Below are positions 31,442-42,975 of a stretch of DNA of 64,000 bases, piece after piece. The notes under the pieces were generated by a model that searched no databases, had not been told where the DNA came from, and saw only the letters and a list, made by a program, of their open reading frames with translations. The stretch comes from an uncultured Clostridiaceae bacterium (GTDB lineage Bacteria; Bacillota; Clostridia; TANB77; CAG-508), in assembly GCA_947647275.1 (NCBI GenBank), contig CANSJQ010000006.1, forward strand, positions 29,502 through 93,501. Reading direction: 5' to 3'. Made by a program: the position numbers and the translations under genes. Every line of letters starts with the position of its first letter. Within the stretch, counting starts at the first letter, position 1.

Positions 31442-31541
31442 TAGTGACAATGGGACGGAGTTTTTGTCATTAGGGTTTCAAAGCTTTTTAAATATAAATT
31501 CGTGAAACCCTAATGCCAAAAACTCCGTCCCATTGTCACTA
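31442..31541. repeat. long inverted repeat (39-nt arms), probable bidirectional terminator
   Basis: tagtgacaatgggacggagtttttgtcattagggtttca / tgaaaccctaatgccaaaaactccgtcccattgtcacta. Confidence 0.8.
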
Positions 31542-32484
31542 AATTCTTAATTTTTTTATTATTCTAATTTCATTATATAACTTATCTTTAACATCTTCAC
31601 GAGTAATTACTGCCATTCTATATTCAGATAAAACATTCTGATAATTTTCAAAGTTTTCGCCTTGTTCAAATAACATTCTCATACCTTCATGATAATAATT
31701 TTTATCCTTATCCTTTTTAGCTTTTTTAGCTTTTAAGTCATATTTTTCGATTTTTTCTAATCTATTAATTTGCTCATTCAGATAATTAATATAATCCATT
31801 ACACAGCTAATTTCATATAGTGTATCATCTATAACAACCTTAAACAAAGCTTTTAAAGCTTTAGGGTTAATTTTTCCAACTTTATAGTTTTCTCTTACAA
31901 CATCTAATGCAACTGTCTTCATATATTCAGTAGGCTTAGCATCTTTTATTAGATCTTTCAAAGTTTCAGAAATATTAATGTGAGTTTTATATTGCCTTTT
32001 AGTTACAATTGCATCATATTCATCAGCAACACGTATAATTTGCGCTACATAAGGAATATCTTTTTTTGTTAGACCTTGTGGGTAACCGTGAACCATTTAA
32101 AGCTTCATGATGATAATAAGCACCATCTGCATAAGGACGTAATTTTAAATCTTTCATACACATTTCATAACCTAAAGTAGTATGAGACTTTATAATTTCA
32201 TATTCTTCATTTGTAAGTTTCCCAGGTTTATTTATAATTTCTGGGGGAATAAAAAGTTTTCCTACATCATGTAAATAAGCGCAAATAGTAGCATGAATAG
32301 TAAATACTTTATTACAATGTAAATATTCACAAATTCTACAAACCAAATTAGCAACATTTTCGCTGTGTCTTCTTGTAAACACATCCATTCTATCAAGCAT
32401 AGAAAGTTGATATTTCATAACAGCATCCAAGTTATAAGACTTTAAATTAGTAGAATTATAGAAATCTATATCTAATTTTTTCAT
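31539..32484 (-). CDS. HD-GYP domain protein, reconstructed by skipping the C opposite G32088 at an in-frame CGG
   Basis: ORFs 32023..32484 and 31539..32096 join as YYHHEALNGS(C)GYPQGLTKKDIPYVAQIIRVADEYDAIVT, 314 aa. Confidence 0.88.
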
Positions 32485-32656
32485 AAAAAACCTCTTTCTT
32501 TTGTATAACTAATAAAATAATAGCATATCTAAATATGTTTTACAATAAAAAAGAAAAATATTTATAAACAAATAGATAACAACTGATTTACAGAAAATAT
32601 ATTGTAAATAGAACTATGTTTGTATAAAATTTAATAAAAATGGGGGAAAGCATAAG

Positions 32657-34404
32657 ATGAGTAAAGAGTTAAGATTTGAAAGTAAAAAGCAGAAATTTGC
32701 TATATTTGATATAGAGAAAGTTTCCTTAAAGTCTACACGTGGTATTACATTAATTTCATTAGTAATAACAATAATAATATTAATAATATTGGCAGGAATA
32801 GCAATAAATTTGAGCATAGGAGAAAATGGAATATTCAGAAGAGTACAGCAAGCAAAAGAAAAATATAACGAAACAACAGTAAAGGAAAAATTAGAATTAA
32901 TATTATCAGAAGCAAGAATAGAAAAGGAAACAAATAAAAATTATAATGAAGAATTATTAGATAATATGTTAGAAAATAGTGGGATGACAGTAAATGGAAA
33001 TAATGTAATAGTTGATAATTATAATTTTGAAATAGATAAAGAAAACTTAATAATATTACAAGATCTAGGAAAAACACAAGTAAAAGTAACAAAACAAGTA
33101 GAAGAATATTTGGGGAAAAATGAAAATAGTAAATATGAAGCAAATGTATTATTAAAAGTAGAAAGTAATATAGAAATAGAAAAAGTAACCATAATAGATC
33201 CAGATGGAACAAAATTAGAAATAGAAACAGATAAAATACAACTAGGAAAAAATATGACAATAGAATTTGACGAAGAATATATAATAGAGATAGTAACAAA
33301 AGATGGAAAAATATATAGAAGAAAAATAATAGAAAAAACTAGAGAAGAGATAAGAACAGCAGAAGAACTTTCAGAATTTAGAGATAAAGTAAATATAGGT
33401 TTAACATATGAAGGAAAAGAAATAAATGTATTAAGAGATATAGATTTAAGTACTGTATGTGGGGAAAACTTAAATGGAAACAAAGTAAATTGGAAACCAA
33501 TTGGAAATGTCCAAAATAAATTTAAAGGAACATTCAACGGAAATTATAACAAAATTAATAATTTATATATAAATAGTAATATAGATGATAATGGGGCACT
33601 TTTTGGTAGTATATCACAAACGGCAATAATAGAAAATGTAATTATGGAAAATGTTAATATATATATTAATTATGAAAGCGATCATTGCTATGTAGCTGCT
33701 ATCGTTTCAAGTTGTGAAGGTAAAATAAATAATTGTGGAGTTGAATCAGGAAATATAACAGCATATCAAATATTAAAAGCAAGCAGATATAGACAAGTTA
33801 CAGTTGGTGGTGTATCTGGAACATGTTATGATAGTGGGGAAATAAATAAGTGTTATAATAAAGCGAATATAAGTGGAACATGTTATTATACAAATACTCT
33901 TACTGATGTAAGTCATTATGTGGTAGTAGGAGGAGTATGTGGCTTTTTAGGTGGAGAAGGAAAAATACTTGATTGTTACAATTCGGGAAATATAACAGCA
34001 AAAGGATATACAGCACGTGCAGGAGGAGTGACAGGCATGATGATAGATAACAATACTGAAGTAATTAACTGTTATAGTTGTGCAAATGAAATTTCTATAA
34101 TCGGTTTAGATAATATCTGTGGAGGAGTTGTTGGCTTATACGTGGTGGAACTATGAATAATTCATGGTGTACACCAAAAACAGCATATGCATGTTATTAT
34201 GAGAAAAACTATACACCACAACCATTAGGTGTAGTATCAGAAGATACATTAAAAGGCTATGCAACTACTTTAAAAGATAAATATATAGAAGACGGAAAAA
34301 TAAAAGATGTAAATGGAAATTGGGTAGATAATAAGGATGAACAAGATAATATAATATATATAAATAATGGATATCCAATTTTAAAATGGCAGATGCAAAG
34401 ATGA
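32657..34404 (+). pseudogene. prepilin-like N-terminus plus GLUG-type repeat surface protein; frame break near 34135..34147 that is not at a CGG
   Basis: RGITLISLVITIIILIILAGIAINLSIGENGIF; ORF 34153..34404 continues NNSWCTPKTAYACYYEK in the -1/+2 frame. Confidence 0.6.
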
Positions 34405-34563
34405 ATTAGTATCAAAATTAAGAAAGGCACTGCTTTAATGAAATGATTAAAGAGCTATTATATTTGAAGTATAATAGCTTTTTTCCTTGACATTAGTACT
34501 ATAAAAATATATAATTTAATTTATGAAAAAACAAGAAAAATGTAAAAATAAGGGTGAATTAAA

Positions 34564-37500
34564 ATGTATTTAAAAAGATTAGAACTACAAGGCTTTAAAT
34601 CATTTGCAGATAAAACAGTTTTAGAATTTAGACCAGGTATAACATCTGTAATTGGTCCAAATGGTTCAGGAAAAAGTAATATATCAGATTCAATTAGATG
34701 GGTATTAGGAGAACAAAGTATGAAATCCCTAAGGGGGGCAAGTTCTTCTGATATTATTTTTGCTGGAACCCAAAATAGAAAATCATTGGGTTTTGCAGAA
34801 GCTTCAATTGTAATAGATAATAATGATGGGAAACTTCCAATAGAATTTAATGAAGTAACAGTAACTAGAAAAATATACAGAAGTGGTGAAACAGGATATT
34901 TTATAAATAAAGTACCATGTCGTTTAAAAGATATTGTAGAATTATTCATGGATACAGGTATTGGAAAAGATGGATATTCTATAATTGGACAAGGTAAAAT
35001 AGATGAAATATTAAGTAATAAATCTGAAGATAGAAGAAAAATATTTGAAGAAGCAGCAGGAATTGTAAAATACAGAACAAGAAAGCAAGAGAGTGAGAAA
35101 AAATTAGAGCAAACTAAACTAAACTTGCTTAGAATAAATGATATTTTATCAGAAATAGAAGGAACTATTGAGCCACTTAAAATACAATCTGAAAAAGCTA
35201 AAAAGTTTTTAGATTTACGTGAAGAACTAAAAAATATAGAAGTAGGTTTATTTGTATATAACATAGAAACATATAGAAAAAAACTAGAAGAAATAGTAAA
35301 AGATGAAGAAATAATAAGAACTCAATATGAAGAAGAAGATAAAAAACAAGAACAAGCACGTAATTTAAAAGAAGAATTAAAACATGAGATAGACGAGATT
35401 ACTACAAAAATAGAAGAAATGCAAAATATAGGTTTTGAAAGTACAAACAAAATTGAAAAAATAAATTCAGACATAAATGTTGCAAAAGAAAGAATTGAAA
35501 ACAACAAACAAAACAGTGAGCGTTTTACAAATGAAATAGAAGAAGTAAAAACAAGAATAAATGAGTTACAAGAAGAGAAAAAACAAAAACAAGAAAAGAA
35601 AATAAACTTAAATACAAATAGAGAAAAATTCGAAAAAGAATTACAAGAAAAAGAAGTTAAGCTTGTAGAATTAACAAAAAAACTATCAGATAAAGAACTT
35701 GAAATGGAAGCAAAAAAGCAAAAAGTGGAAGAAGATACAGATGCAAAATATGAACTAGCAAGTGAAATTAATGGCCAAGATGTAAATTACGAAAATTTAG
35801 AAAAAAGACAAAAAACAGTAAAGCAAGAAATAAACTCAGCAATTTCAGAGCTTGACGAAGTGCGTATGCAAAAACAAGAGCTATCAAAAGGCTTTTACGA
35901 AATAGAAGCAAAAAGAAACGATGCAGTAAAGAAAATACAAGATATGCATAGCAAAAAAGAAGAAAGTGTATCAAAATTAAAAGAATATGACTCTAAAATT
36001 AACAACTTAAATTATGATTTAAGAATGAAAGACTCAAGACTAAAATTTTTAATAGAAACAGAAAAAGAAAAAGAAGGATATACAAAAAGTGTTAAGAATT
36101 TATTATTAGAATGTGATAAAGATAGTGCTCTAAAAAAAGGTGTAAATGGAGTTTTAGCGAACCTTATATCAGCACCACAGGAGTATGAAACAGCAATTGA
36201 AATGTGTTTGGGAGCAGCACTTCAAAATATAGTAACTGAAACAGAGCAAGATGCTAAAAAACTAATAGAATATTTAAGAAAAGGGAATTTAGGTAGAGCA
36301 TCATTTTTACCAATTACAGCAGTTAAAGGTAAAAAACTGGATAAAATAAGTAATGTAAATGGAGTAATAGGAATAGCATCAGACTTAGTTAAATATAATA
36401 AGAAATATGAGCAAATTGTTCTAAATTTATTAGGTAAAACCGTTATTGTAGATGATATGAACAATGCAATTGCTTTAGCTAAAAAGAATAGCTATTCTTT
36501 TAGAATAGTTACACTAAAAGGAGATTTAATAAATCCATCTGGAGCAATGACTGGTGGTAGTGTAGCTCAAAAAACAGTAAATATTTTAGGTAGAACAAGA
36601 GAAATAGAAAGTTCAGAAAAACAAATAAGAAAAATAGAAAAGCAAATAGAAGAAACAACATTAGAAAGAAATAAATATGAAAGATCTATTGAAAGTGTAC
36701 TAAAAAATGCAGAGGAATTAGAAAATAACCTAAAAGAAATAGACATAGTATATGCAACAGAAAAACAAAAAATGGTTTCAATAGAAGAAAATATTTTAAA
36801 AATAGAAACAAGACTTCAAAAGTTAAAAGATGAAGTGGTTCAAATAGACAATGATAAAATCATAAATAGAGAAGATAAACAAGCAAAAGAAACAAAAATG
36901 GCAGAGCTTACAAAAGAAATAGAAGAACTTAATAGCATTATAGAAGAATTTGCAAAAACTAACAAAGATAGTCAAAGCTATATAGATGATTTAAACTTTG
37001 ACATTACTAACTTGAAAATTTCAGTATCTTCATTTGATGAAAGCAAAATGTCAATAGACGAAATGATAGAAAGAATTGATCAAGATATTGAAAACAACAA
37101 TGTAAGTATAAAAAATAAAGAAGAGCAAATTAGGTTAATAATTACAGAAAATAAAGAACTAGAAGAAAATATAACATCACTTTATACAAAAATAGAAGAA
37201 GTTAAACAAGAAGTAGAAAATGGAACAGCAAAAGTAGAAGAGCTAAAAAATACAAGAGTACAAAAAAATGAGAAACTTGAGCAAATGGAAAACGAAATAG
37301 CAGATAAATTTAAAGTTCTTGAAGACTTAAAAGAACAAATGGTTAAAATGGATGTAAAGAAAACAAAATTAGAACAAGATATTGAACAAATAGTAAATAG
37401 CTTATGGGAAGAATATGAAATAACTCCAAACAATGCATTAGAATATAAAAGACCAACCAATATTGCAGTTGCAACTAAGGAAGTTCATAATTTACGAAAT

Positions 37501-38115
37501 AAAATTAAAAATTTAGGAAGCATTAATATAGACTCAATAGAAGAATATAAAAAGACGAAAGAAAGATATGACTTTATGTGCGACCAACGTTTAGATCTAG
37601 ACAACACTGCAGGAAAACTAAGAAAAATAATAGCAGAAATGACTGACACAATGAAAACACAATTTTCTGAAAAATTTTCAGTAATAAACAAAAACTTTAA
37701 TGAAGTATTTGTTGAACTATTTGGAGGTGGAAAAGCAGAGCTGATACTAGAAGATGAATCAAATATTTTAGAATGTGGAATTGACATTAGAGTGCAACCA
37801 ACAGGAAAGAAACTTCAAAATATGATGTTACTATCGGGAGGAGAAAGAGCATTTACAGCAATAGCATTATTATTCGCAATACTAAAAATAAATCCAGCGC
37901 CATTCTGTATACTAGACGAAATAGAAGCTGCACTAGACGATGTAAACGTATACAGATTTGCAGACTACCTAAAGAAATTCAGCAGTGAAACACAATTCCT
38001 AGTAATAACACACAGAAAAGGAACAATGGAAGCAGCAGATACAGTATATGGAGTAACAATGGAAGAAAACGGAATAAGTAAACTTCTTTCAATGAAACTT
38101 GCAAATAGTAGATAA
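34564..38115 (+). CDS. smc: chromosome segregation protein SMC
   Basis: MYLKRLELQGFKSFADKTVLEF, Walker A GPNGSGKSN, hinge, LLSGGERAFTAIALLFAIL. Confidence 0.97.
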   Translation: MYLKRLELQGFKSFADKTVLEFRPGITSVIGPNGSGKSNISDSIRWVLGEQSMKSLRGASSSDIIFAGTQNRKSLGFAEASIVIDNNDGKLPIEFNEVTVTRKIYRSGETGYFINKVPCRLKDIVELFMDTGIGKDGYSIIGQGKIDEILSNKSEDRRKIFEEAAGIVKYRTRKQESEKKLEQTKLNLLRINDILSEIEGTIEPLKIQSEKAKKFLDLREELKNIEVGLFVYNIETYRKKLEEIVKDEEIIRTQYEEEDKKQEQARNLKEELKHEIDEITTKIEEMQNIGFESTNKIEKINSDINVAKERIENNKQNSERFTNEIEEVKTRINELQEEKKQKQEKKINLNTNREKFEKELQEKEVKLVELTKKLSDKELEMEAKKQKVEEDTDAKYELASEINGQDVNYENLEKRQKTVKQEINSAISELDEVRMQKQELSKGFYEIEAKRNDAVKKIQDMHSKKEESVSKLKEYDSKINNLNYDLRMKDSRLKFLIETEKEKEGYTKSVKNLLLECDKDSALKKGVNGVLANLISAPQEYETAIEMCLGAALQNIVTETEQDAKKLIEYLRKGNLGRASFLPITAVKGKKLDKISNVNGVIGIASDLVKYNKKYEQIVLNLLGKTVIVDDMNNAIALAKKNSYSFRIVTLKGDLINPSGAMTGGSVAQKTVNILGRTREIESSEKQIRKIEKQIEETTLERNKYERSIESVLKNAEELENNLKEIDIVYATEKQKMVSIEENILKIETRLQKLKDEVVQIDNDKIINREDKQAKETKMAELTKEIEELNSIIEEFAKTNKDSQSYIDDLNFDITNLKISVSSFDESKMSIDEMIERIDQDIENNNVSIKNKEEQIRLIITENKELEENITSLYTKIEEVKQEVENGTAKVEELKNTRVQKNEKLEQMENEIADKFKVLEDLKEQMVKMDVKKTKLEQDIEQIVNSLWEEYEITPNNALEYKRPTNIAVATKEVHNLRNKIKNLGSINIDSIEEYKKTKERYDFMCDQRLDLDNTAGKLRKIIAEMTDTMKTQFSEKFSVINKNFNEVFVELFGGGKAELILEDESNILECGIDIRVQPTGKKLQNMMLLSGGERAFTAIALLFAILKINPAPFCILDEIEAALDDVNVYRFADYLKKFSSETQFLVITHRKGTMEAADTVYGVTMEENGISKLLSMKLANSR

Positions 38116-38265
38116 AGAAATATAAACATAAAAAATAGCAAAATGAAAATTTTGCTATTTTTTTATGTAAGTTATGTAAAAAAGTAAACAGTAAAAACAC
38201 TCCAAATTATTGATAAAGTAAAGCTTAAACAATATAATTAATTTTAATAAAAGGAGTGGTAACAA

Positions 38266-39000
38266 ATGAAAAATAAAGGAATAACATTAATTTCGCTTGT
38301 AATAACAATAATAATACTAATAATACTAGCAAGTATAACAATATATTTAAGTTTAGGAAATAATGGAATATTTAAAAGAGCAAATGAGGCAAGAGAAACT
38401 ACTAATAAACAAGAAGCAACAGATATAATAAATTTAAAAATAACAACAGCTCAAATTAATAAATATGCTGAGAAGCAAGAAATGCCAACATTACAAGAAC
38501 TAGCAGATGCATTATATGAAGACAATGAAATACAATATGTAGCCCTAGAAAGTAAAGTAGCAGATAAAGAGAGAATAACAGTAGGAAACAAAACATCAAT
38601 ATTTACAAAACTAGATAACTATCCATATGAATTTGAAATAAATAGTTCATTACAATTATCAAGTATAAATGGAGTAAAGGTTGCAAGCACTAAAGATAAA
38701 AAAGAAATACTATGGTCAAGTAATGAAACTGGAATTCGAAATATAGAATTAAAAAAAAATATAATTGAATATGATTTTTTAATAGTGTATTATAATGTAG
38801 CTAATAATAATGGAAGTTTAGTTTTTGATACAAGTACGACTTACTCAATGAGAGCTAACTATAATCATAATTCATCTTATGCAGGAGGAGTTATTAAGAT
38901 GGATATAGAAACTAATACTATCTCAATGACTGTGGACAGTAATTCAACCGATTGGAAGAGAAATTCATATATGATAAAGGTAGTTGGAGTAAAATTATAA
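38266..39000 (+). CDS. prepilin-like N-terminal domain protein
   Basis: MKNKGITLISLVITIIILIILASITIYLSLGNNGIFKRA. Confidence 0.75.
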   Translation: MKNKGITLISLVITIIILIILASITIYLSLGNNGIFKRANEARETTNKQEATDIINLKITTAQINKYAEKQEMPTLQELADALYEDNEIQYVALESKVADKERITVGNKTSIFTKLDNYPYEFEINSSLQLSSINGVKVASTKDKKEILWSSNETGIRNIELKKNIIEYDFLIVYYNVANNNGSLVFDTSTTYSMRANYNHNSSYAGGVIKMDIETNTISMTVDSNSTDWKRNSYMIKVVGVKL

Positions 39001-39137
39001 TTTATAAGTATAAAATCTTAAATAATATAAAGTATATAATAATTAAAAATAAAATATAAACAAAACACTCATAATTTGTGGACAAGGACATATACATATA
39101 AAAGAAATATGTTTTTAATCAAAGGAGAGTGTTTTTT

Positions 39138-41757
39138 ATGTGGCATACAAAAGCTATTAATGAAGTAGAGGAAAACTTTAGGACAAACGTAAGTAATGGA
39201 TTAAACGAAAAAGAAGTAGAAGAAAGAAAAAATCATTTTGGAGAGAATAAATTAGCAGATAAAAAAAAAGAAAGCATATTCATAAAATTTGTAAAACAGT
39301 TTAATGATTTTATGATTATTATTTTAATAATTGCATCAATAATTTCAGCATTAGTAGCCAAAATGGATGGAAGTGGAGACTACGTAGACTCAGTAATAAT
39401 TATTGCAATTGTAGTATTAAATGCAATAATGGGAGTTGTGCAAGAGGCAAAAGCAGAAAAAAGTTTAGAAGCTTTAAAAGAAATATCCGCACCTACTGCA
39501 AAAGTAAGAAGGAATGGAAAAATACTTACAATAAAAGCAGAAGAAGTTGTTCCAGGAGATATAGTTCTATTAGAATCAGGAAACTATGTACCAGCAGACA
39601 TAAGGCTTATAAAAACTTCAAACCTAAAAGTAGAAGAAGCAAGTTTAACAGGAGAAACTGTTCCAGTATTAAAAGATGAAAATGTAATTTTAGATAAAGA
39701 TGTACCAATAGGAGATATGATAAATATGGTATTTTCTTCATGCATTGTTGTAAATGGACATGGAGAAGGAGTAGTTACTGAAACAGGAATGAATACAAAA
39801 GTAGGAAAAATTGCTAATATGATAATAGAAGACGAAGCACCAGAAACACCAATACAAAAAAAACTTGCAGAAGTAGGTAAAACTTTAGGAATAGCATGTT
39901 TAGTAATATGTGCATTAATATTTGTAATAGGATTATTTAAAAAGATAGCACCAGTAGAAATGTTTATGACATCAGTAGGGTTAGCAGTAGCAGCAATACC
40001 AGAAGGATTGCCAGCCATAGTAACAATAGTATTATCAATAGGTGTAACAAAAATGGCAAGAAAAAATAGTATTATAAGAAAACTACCAGCAGTAGAAACA
40101 CTAGGAGGAGCAAGTGTAATATGTTCTGATAAAACAGGAACTTTAACACAAAACAAAATGCAAGTAGTTCAAATGTATAGTATAGGAGCAAAAGAAGATA
40201 AAATACTAGAATTAGCTACAATGTGCACAGATGTAAATGTAGAAGCAAAAGGTAACAAACTAATTGGAATAGGAGAACCAACAGAAGTAGCAATTGTAAA
40301 TGCAGCCCTTGAAAGAAACATTAATAAATTAGAATTATATAAATTGAAAAATAGAGTAAATGATATTCCATTTGATTCCACTAGAAAAATGATGACAACA
40401 GTACATAAAGACTCAAGTGAATACATAAGTATTACAAAAGGAGCACCAGATGTATTATTAAAGAAATGCACAAAATATTTTGATGGTAATACAGAAGTAA
40501 TATTATCATCAAATATAATAGAAAGAATAGAGCAAAATAATAACAAAATGGCAGAGAAAGCTTTAAGAGTAATAGCAGTAGCTTATAAAAAGGTAACTAA
40601 TTCAGCAAATATAAAAGAAGAAGATTTAGTATTTGTAGGATTAATTGGAATGATAGATCCACCAAGAGAAGGTGTAAAAGAAGCGGTAGCAGTATGTAGA
40701 AAAGCAGGAATAAAAACAGTAATGATTACAGGAGATCATATTTCAACTGCTAAAGCAATAGCAAAAGATTTAGGTATATTAAGAAAATATGATCTAGCAA
40801 TAACAGGTCTAGAGCTTAAAAATATACCACAAAATATATTAGAAAAAGATATAATGAAATATTCAGTATTTGCAAGAGTATCACCAGAAGATAAAGTAAG
40901 AATAGTAAAAGCATATCAAAGTACAGGAGCAGTAGTTGCAATGACAGGAGATGGAGTAAATGATAGTCCAGCACTAAAAAATGCAAACATAGGAATAGCA
41001 ATGGGAAAAAACGGAACAGACGTTGCAAAAAATGCGGCAGATATGGTTTTAGCAGATGACAATTTTGTAACAATAGTAGAAGCAGTAAAGCAAGGAAGAA
41101 GTATATATGATAATATACGAAAAGCAATACATTTTTTAATATCAACAAATATTGGAGAAATTGTAACAATATTTATGGGCTTAGTATTAGGTTTAAAATC
41201 TCCGCTTTTAGCGATTCAGCTATTATGGATAAACTTAGTAACAGATTCACTTCCAGCGATAGCATTGGGGCTAGAGCCAGTAGATAAAGACATTATGAAT
41301 AAAAAGCCAAGAGATAGTAAAAAAGGTTTATTTGCAGATGGATTGTGGAGCAGAATTTTTATAGAAGGAACAATGATAGGAATGCTTACACTTTTAGCAT
41401 TTAGTTTAGGAAATAATTTATATGGAGTAGAAGTAGGAAGAACAATGGCATTTGTAGCATTGGGAATGTTAGAACTCGTACATTGTTTTAATATAAAATC
41501 AGAAGAATCAATATTCAAAGCACGGAATATTTGAAAATAAATACTTAGTAGCAGCCTTCATTTTAGGAACACTAATGCAAGTAACAGTAGTTATAATTCC
41601 ACAAATAGCAGACATCTTCAAATTAGTACCGTTAAATAAAATACAATGGCTATACACAATAATAATATCATTTATACCACTTATAATAATGGAAATACAA
41701 AAGAAAATAAATGAAATAAAATTTGGAAAAGTAGTATACAAACAAGAATATCAATAG
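39138..41757 (+). CDS. calcium-type P-type ATPase, reconstructed by skipping C41523 at an in-frame CGG
   Basis: DKTGTLT, TGDGVNDSPAL; ORFs 39129..41534 and 41575..41757 join as KSEESIFKA(C)GIFENKYLVAAFILGTLMQVTVVIIPQIADIFKLV, completing the last TM helices. Confidence 0.93.
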
Positions 41758-42016
41758 AAACCAAGCTTTTTTGATAATATTTGTGTCAAAAGGATAGACA
41801 TTTGGTTTAGTGTAGAAAACCAATTTTTAAATGTAGGGATGACTTTTTCTTAATTTCTCGAGTGATAGTTCATAAGTACAATAAAACTGTCAGAAAAAAA
41901 CTGTACAAATTGACAGTTTCTATAAAACAAGTATTGACTTATGTAAAATGAAATGATACAATACAATGAAAATAAGTATAGATACCAAAAAAGTAATTAC
42001 TTTTAGGAGGTAGAAT

Positions 42017-42523
42017 ATGGAGAAAGAGAGAAAAATACAATTAATACGTGAATCAATAAAACAAAATCGGTATCCATTAAAATATGAATGGCGTAGTTTA
42101 TATACAGACAGTAATTGCTACTCATATGCACTTGGCTCAGGTTATAAAGAAACTCGGCATAGTGAAGGGTATATATATAATTTAGGATGTATGTCTGGTT
42201 ACGATCCACCAAAGGATAAAAAAGAAGCGGAAGAAGCTTTTAGAGCTGATATGGAAGTATTAGGAATAAAGGTAAGAAAAAGTAGTTTAGAAGAACAAAT
42301 ACAAGAAGGAGAATGGAAAGTAGTATTGTTTTTTGATTATGAGTTTGATGAAATTCTCAAAATTCCGTATAGAGATTTTCACTTTGCACGTCAGAACGGA
42401 GATGGAAGCTGGTCACACAAAGAATTTATTGAAGGACCAGTAAGAAATTTGGGCTCTACACCTAAATATTGCACATATTTAGATTTAGTAGGATACTATA
42501 TGCTGAAATTTGAAGGAATATAA
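42017..42523 (+). CDS. hypothetical protein, contains two in-frame CGGs
   Basis: 168 aa ORF, RBS aggaggt; CGG at 42068 and 42155. Confidence 0.65.
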   Translation: MEKERKIQLIRESIKQNRYPLKYEWRSLYTDSNCYSYALGSGYKETRHSEGYIYNLGCMSGYDPPKDKKEAEEAFRADMEVLGIKVRKSSLEEQIQEGEWKVVLFFDYEFDEILKIPYRDFHFARQNGDGSWSHKEFIEGPVRNLGSTPKYCTYLDLVGYYMLKFEGI

Positions 42524-42664
42524 AATTTATAAATAAAGAATATAAGGCTAAATTAGCCTTATATTCTTTATTTTTGCTATTAGATTATTAAACATATAAA
42601 AATAAAAAAAACACAGACTTGAGCCATATTTGACAATAACAATATATTATGCTATAATAACAAA

Positions 42665-42885
42665 CAGTGGTTACCTAAAAATGGTAAAGAAGAGATTTAA
42701 ATTTATAAGTAGATTATTTTAAGAGATAAAAAGGGATAATCTAAAAATTATTAAAAGAAGAGAGTTATTATAGAGAATATTAAAAAGTGGACTTGATTAA
42801 AACTGTATAATCAAGACCGTTGGTTTGCTTGCATACAAAAATTTATATTAAAAAACTCCTTTTATAAAGGGAGTTTTGTTTTAAT
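42665..42885 (+). ncRNA. candidate small structured RNA with its own promoter and terminator
   Basis: perfect ttgaca (42630..42635) N17 tataat (42653..42658); stems tagattat/ataatcta and cttgatta/taatcaag; terminator aaaactcctttataaagggagtttt. Confidence 0.6.
42852..42882 (+). terminator. intrinsic terminator
   Basis: aaaaactcctttt-ata-aagggagttttgtttt. Confidence 0.8.
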
Positions 42886-42975
42886 AATAATAAATATGGG
42901 AAAATTATATATAAATAAACTTTAATAAGATATAAATTTAGATAAATAATAAATAAAGAAAGGAAAGAGAAAAAT

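Noticed and set aside
34130-34156. Including the GLUG-protein break among the CGG frameshifts
   Set aside because: No in-frame CGG, and the frame change is -1/+2 rather than +1.
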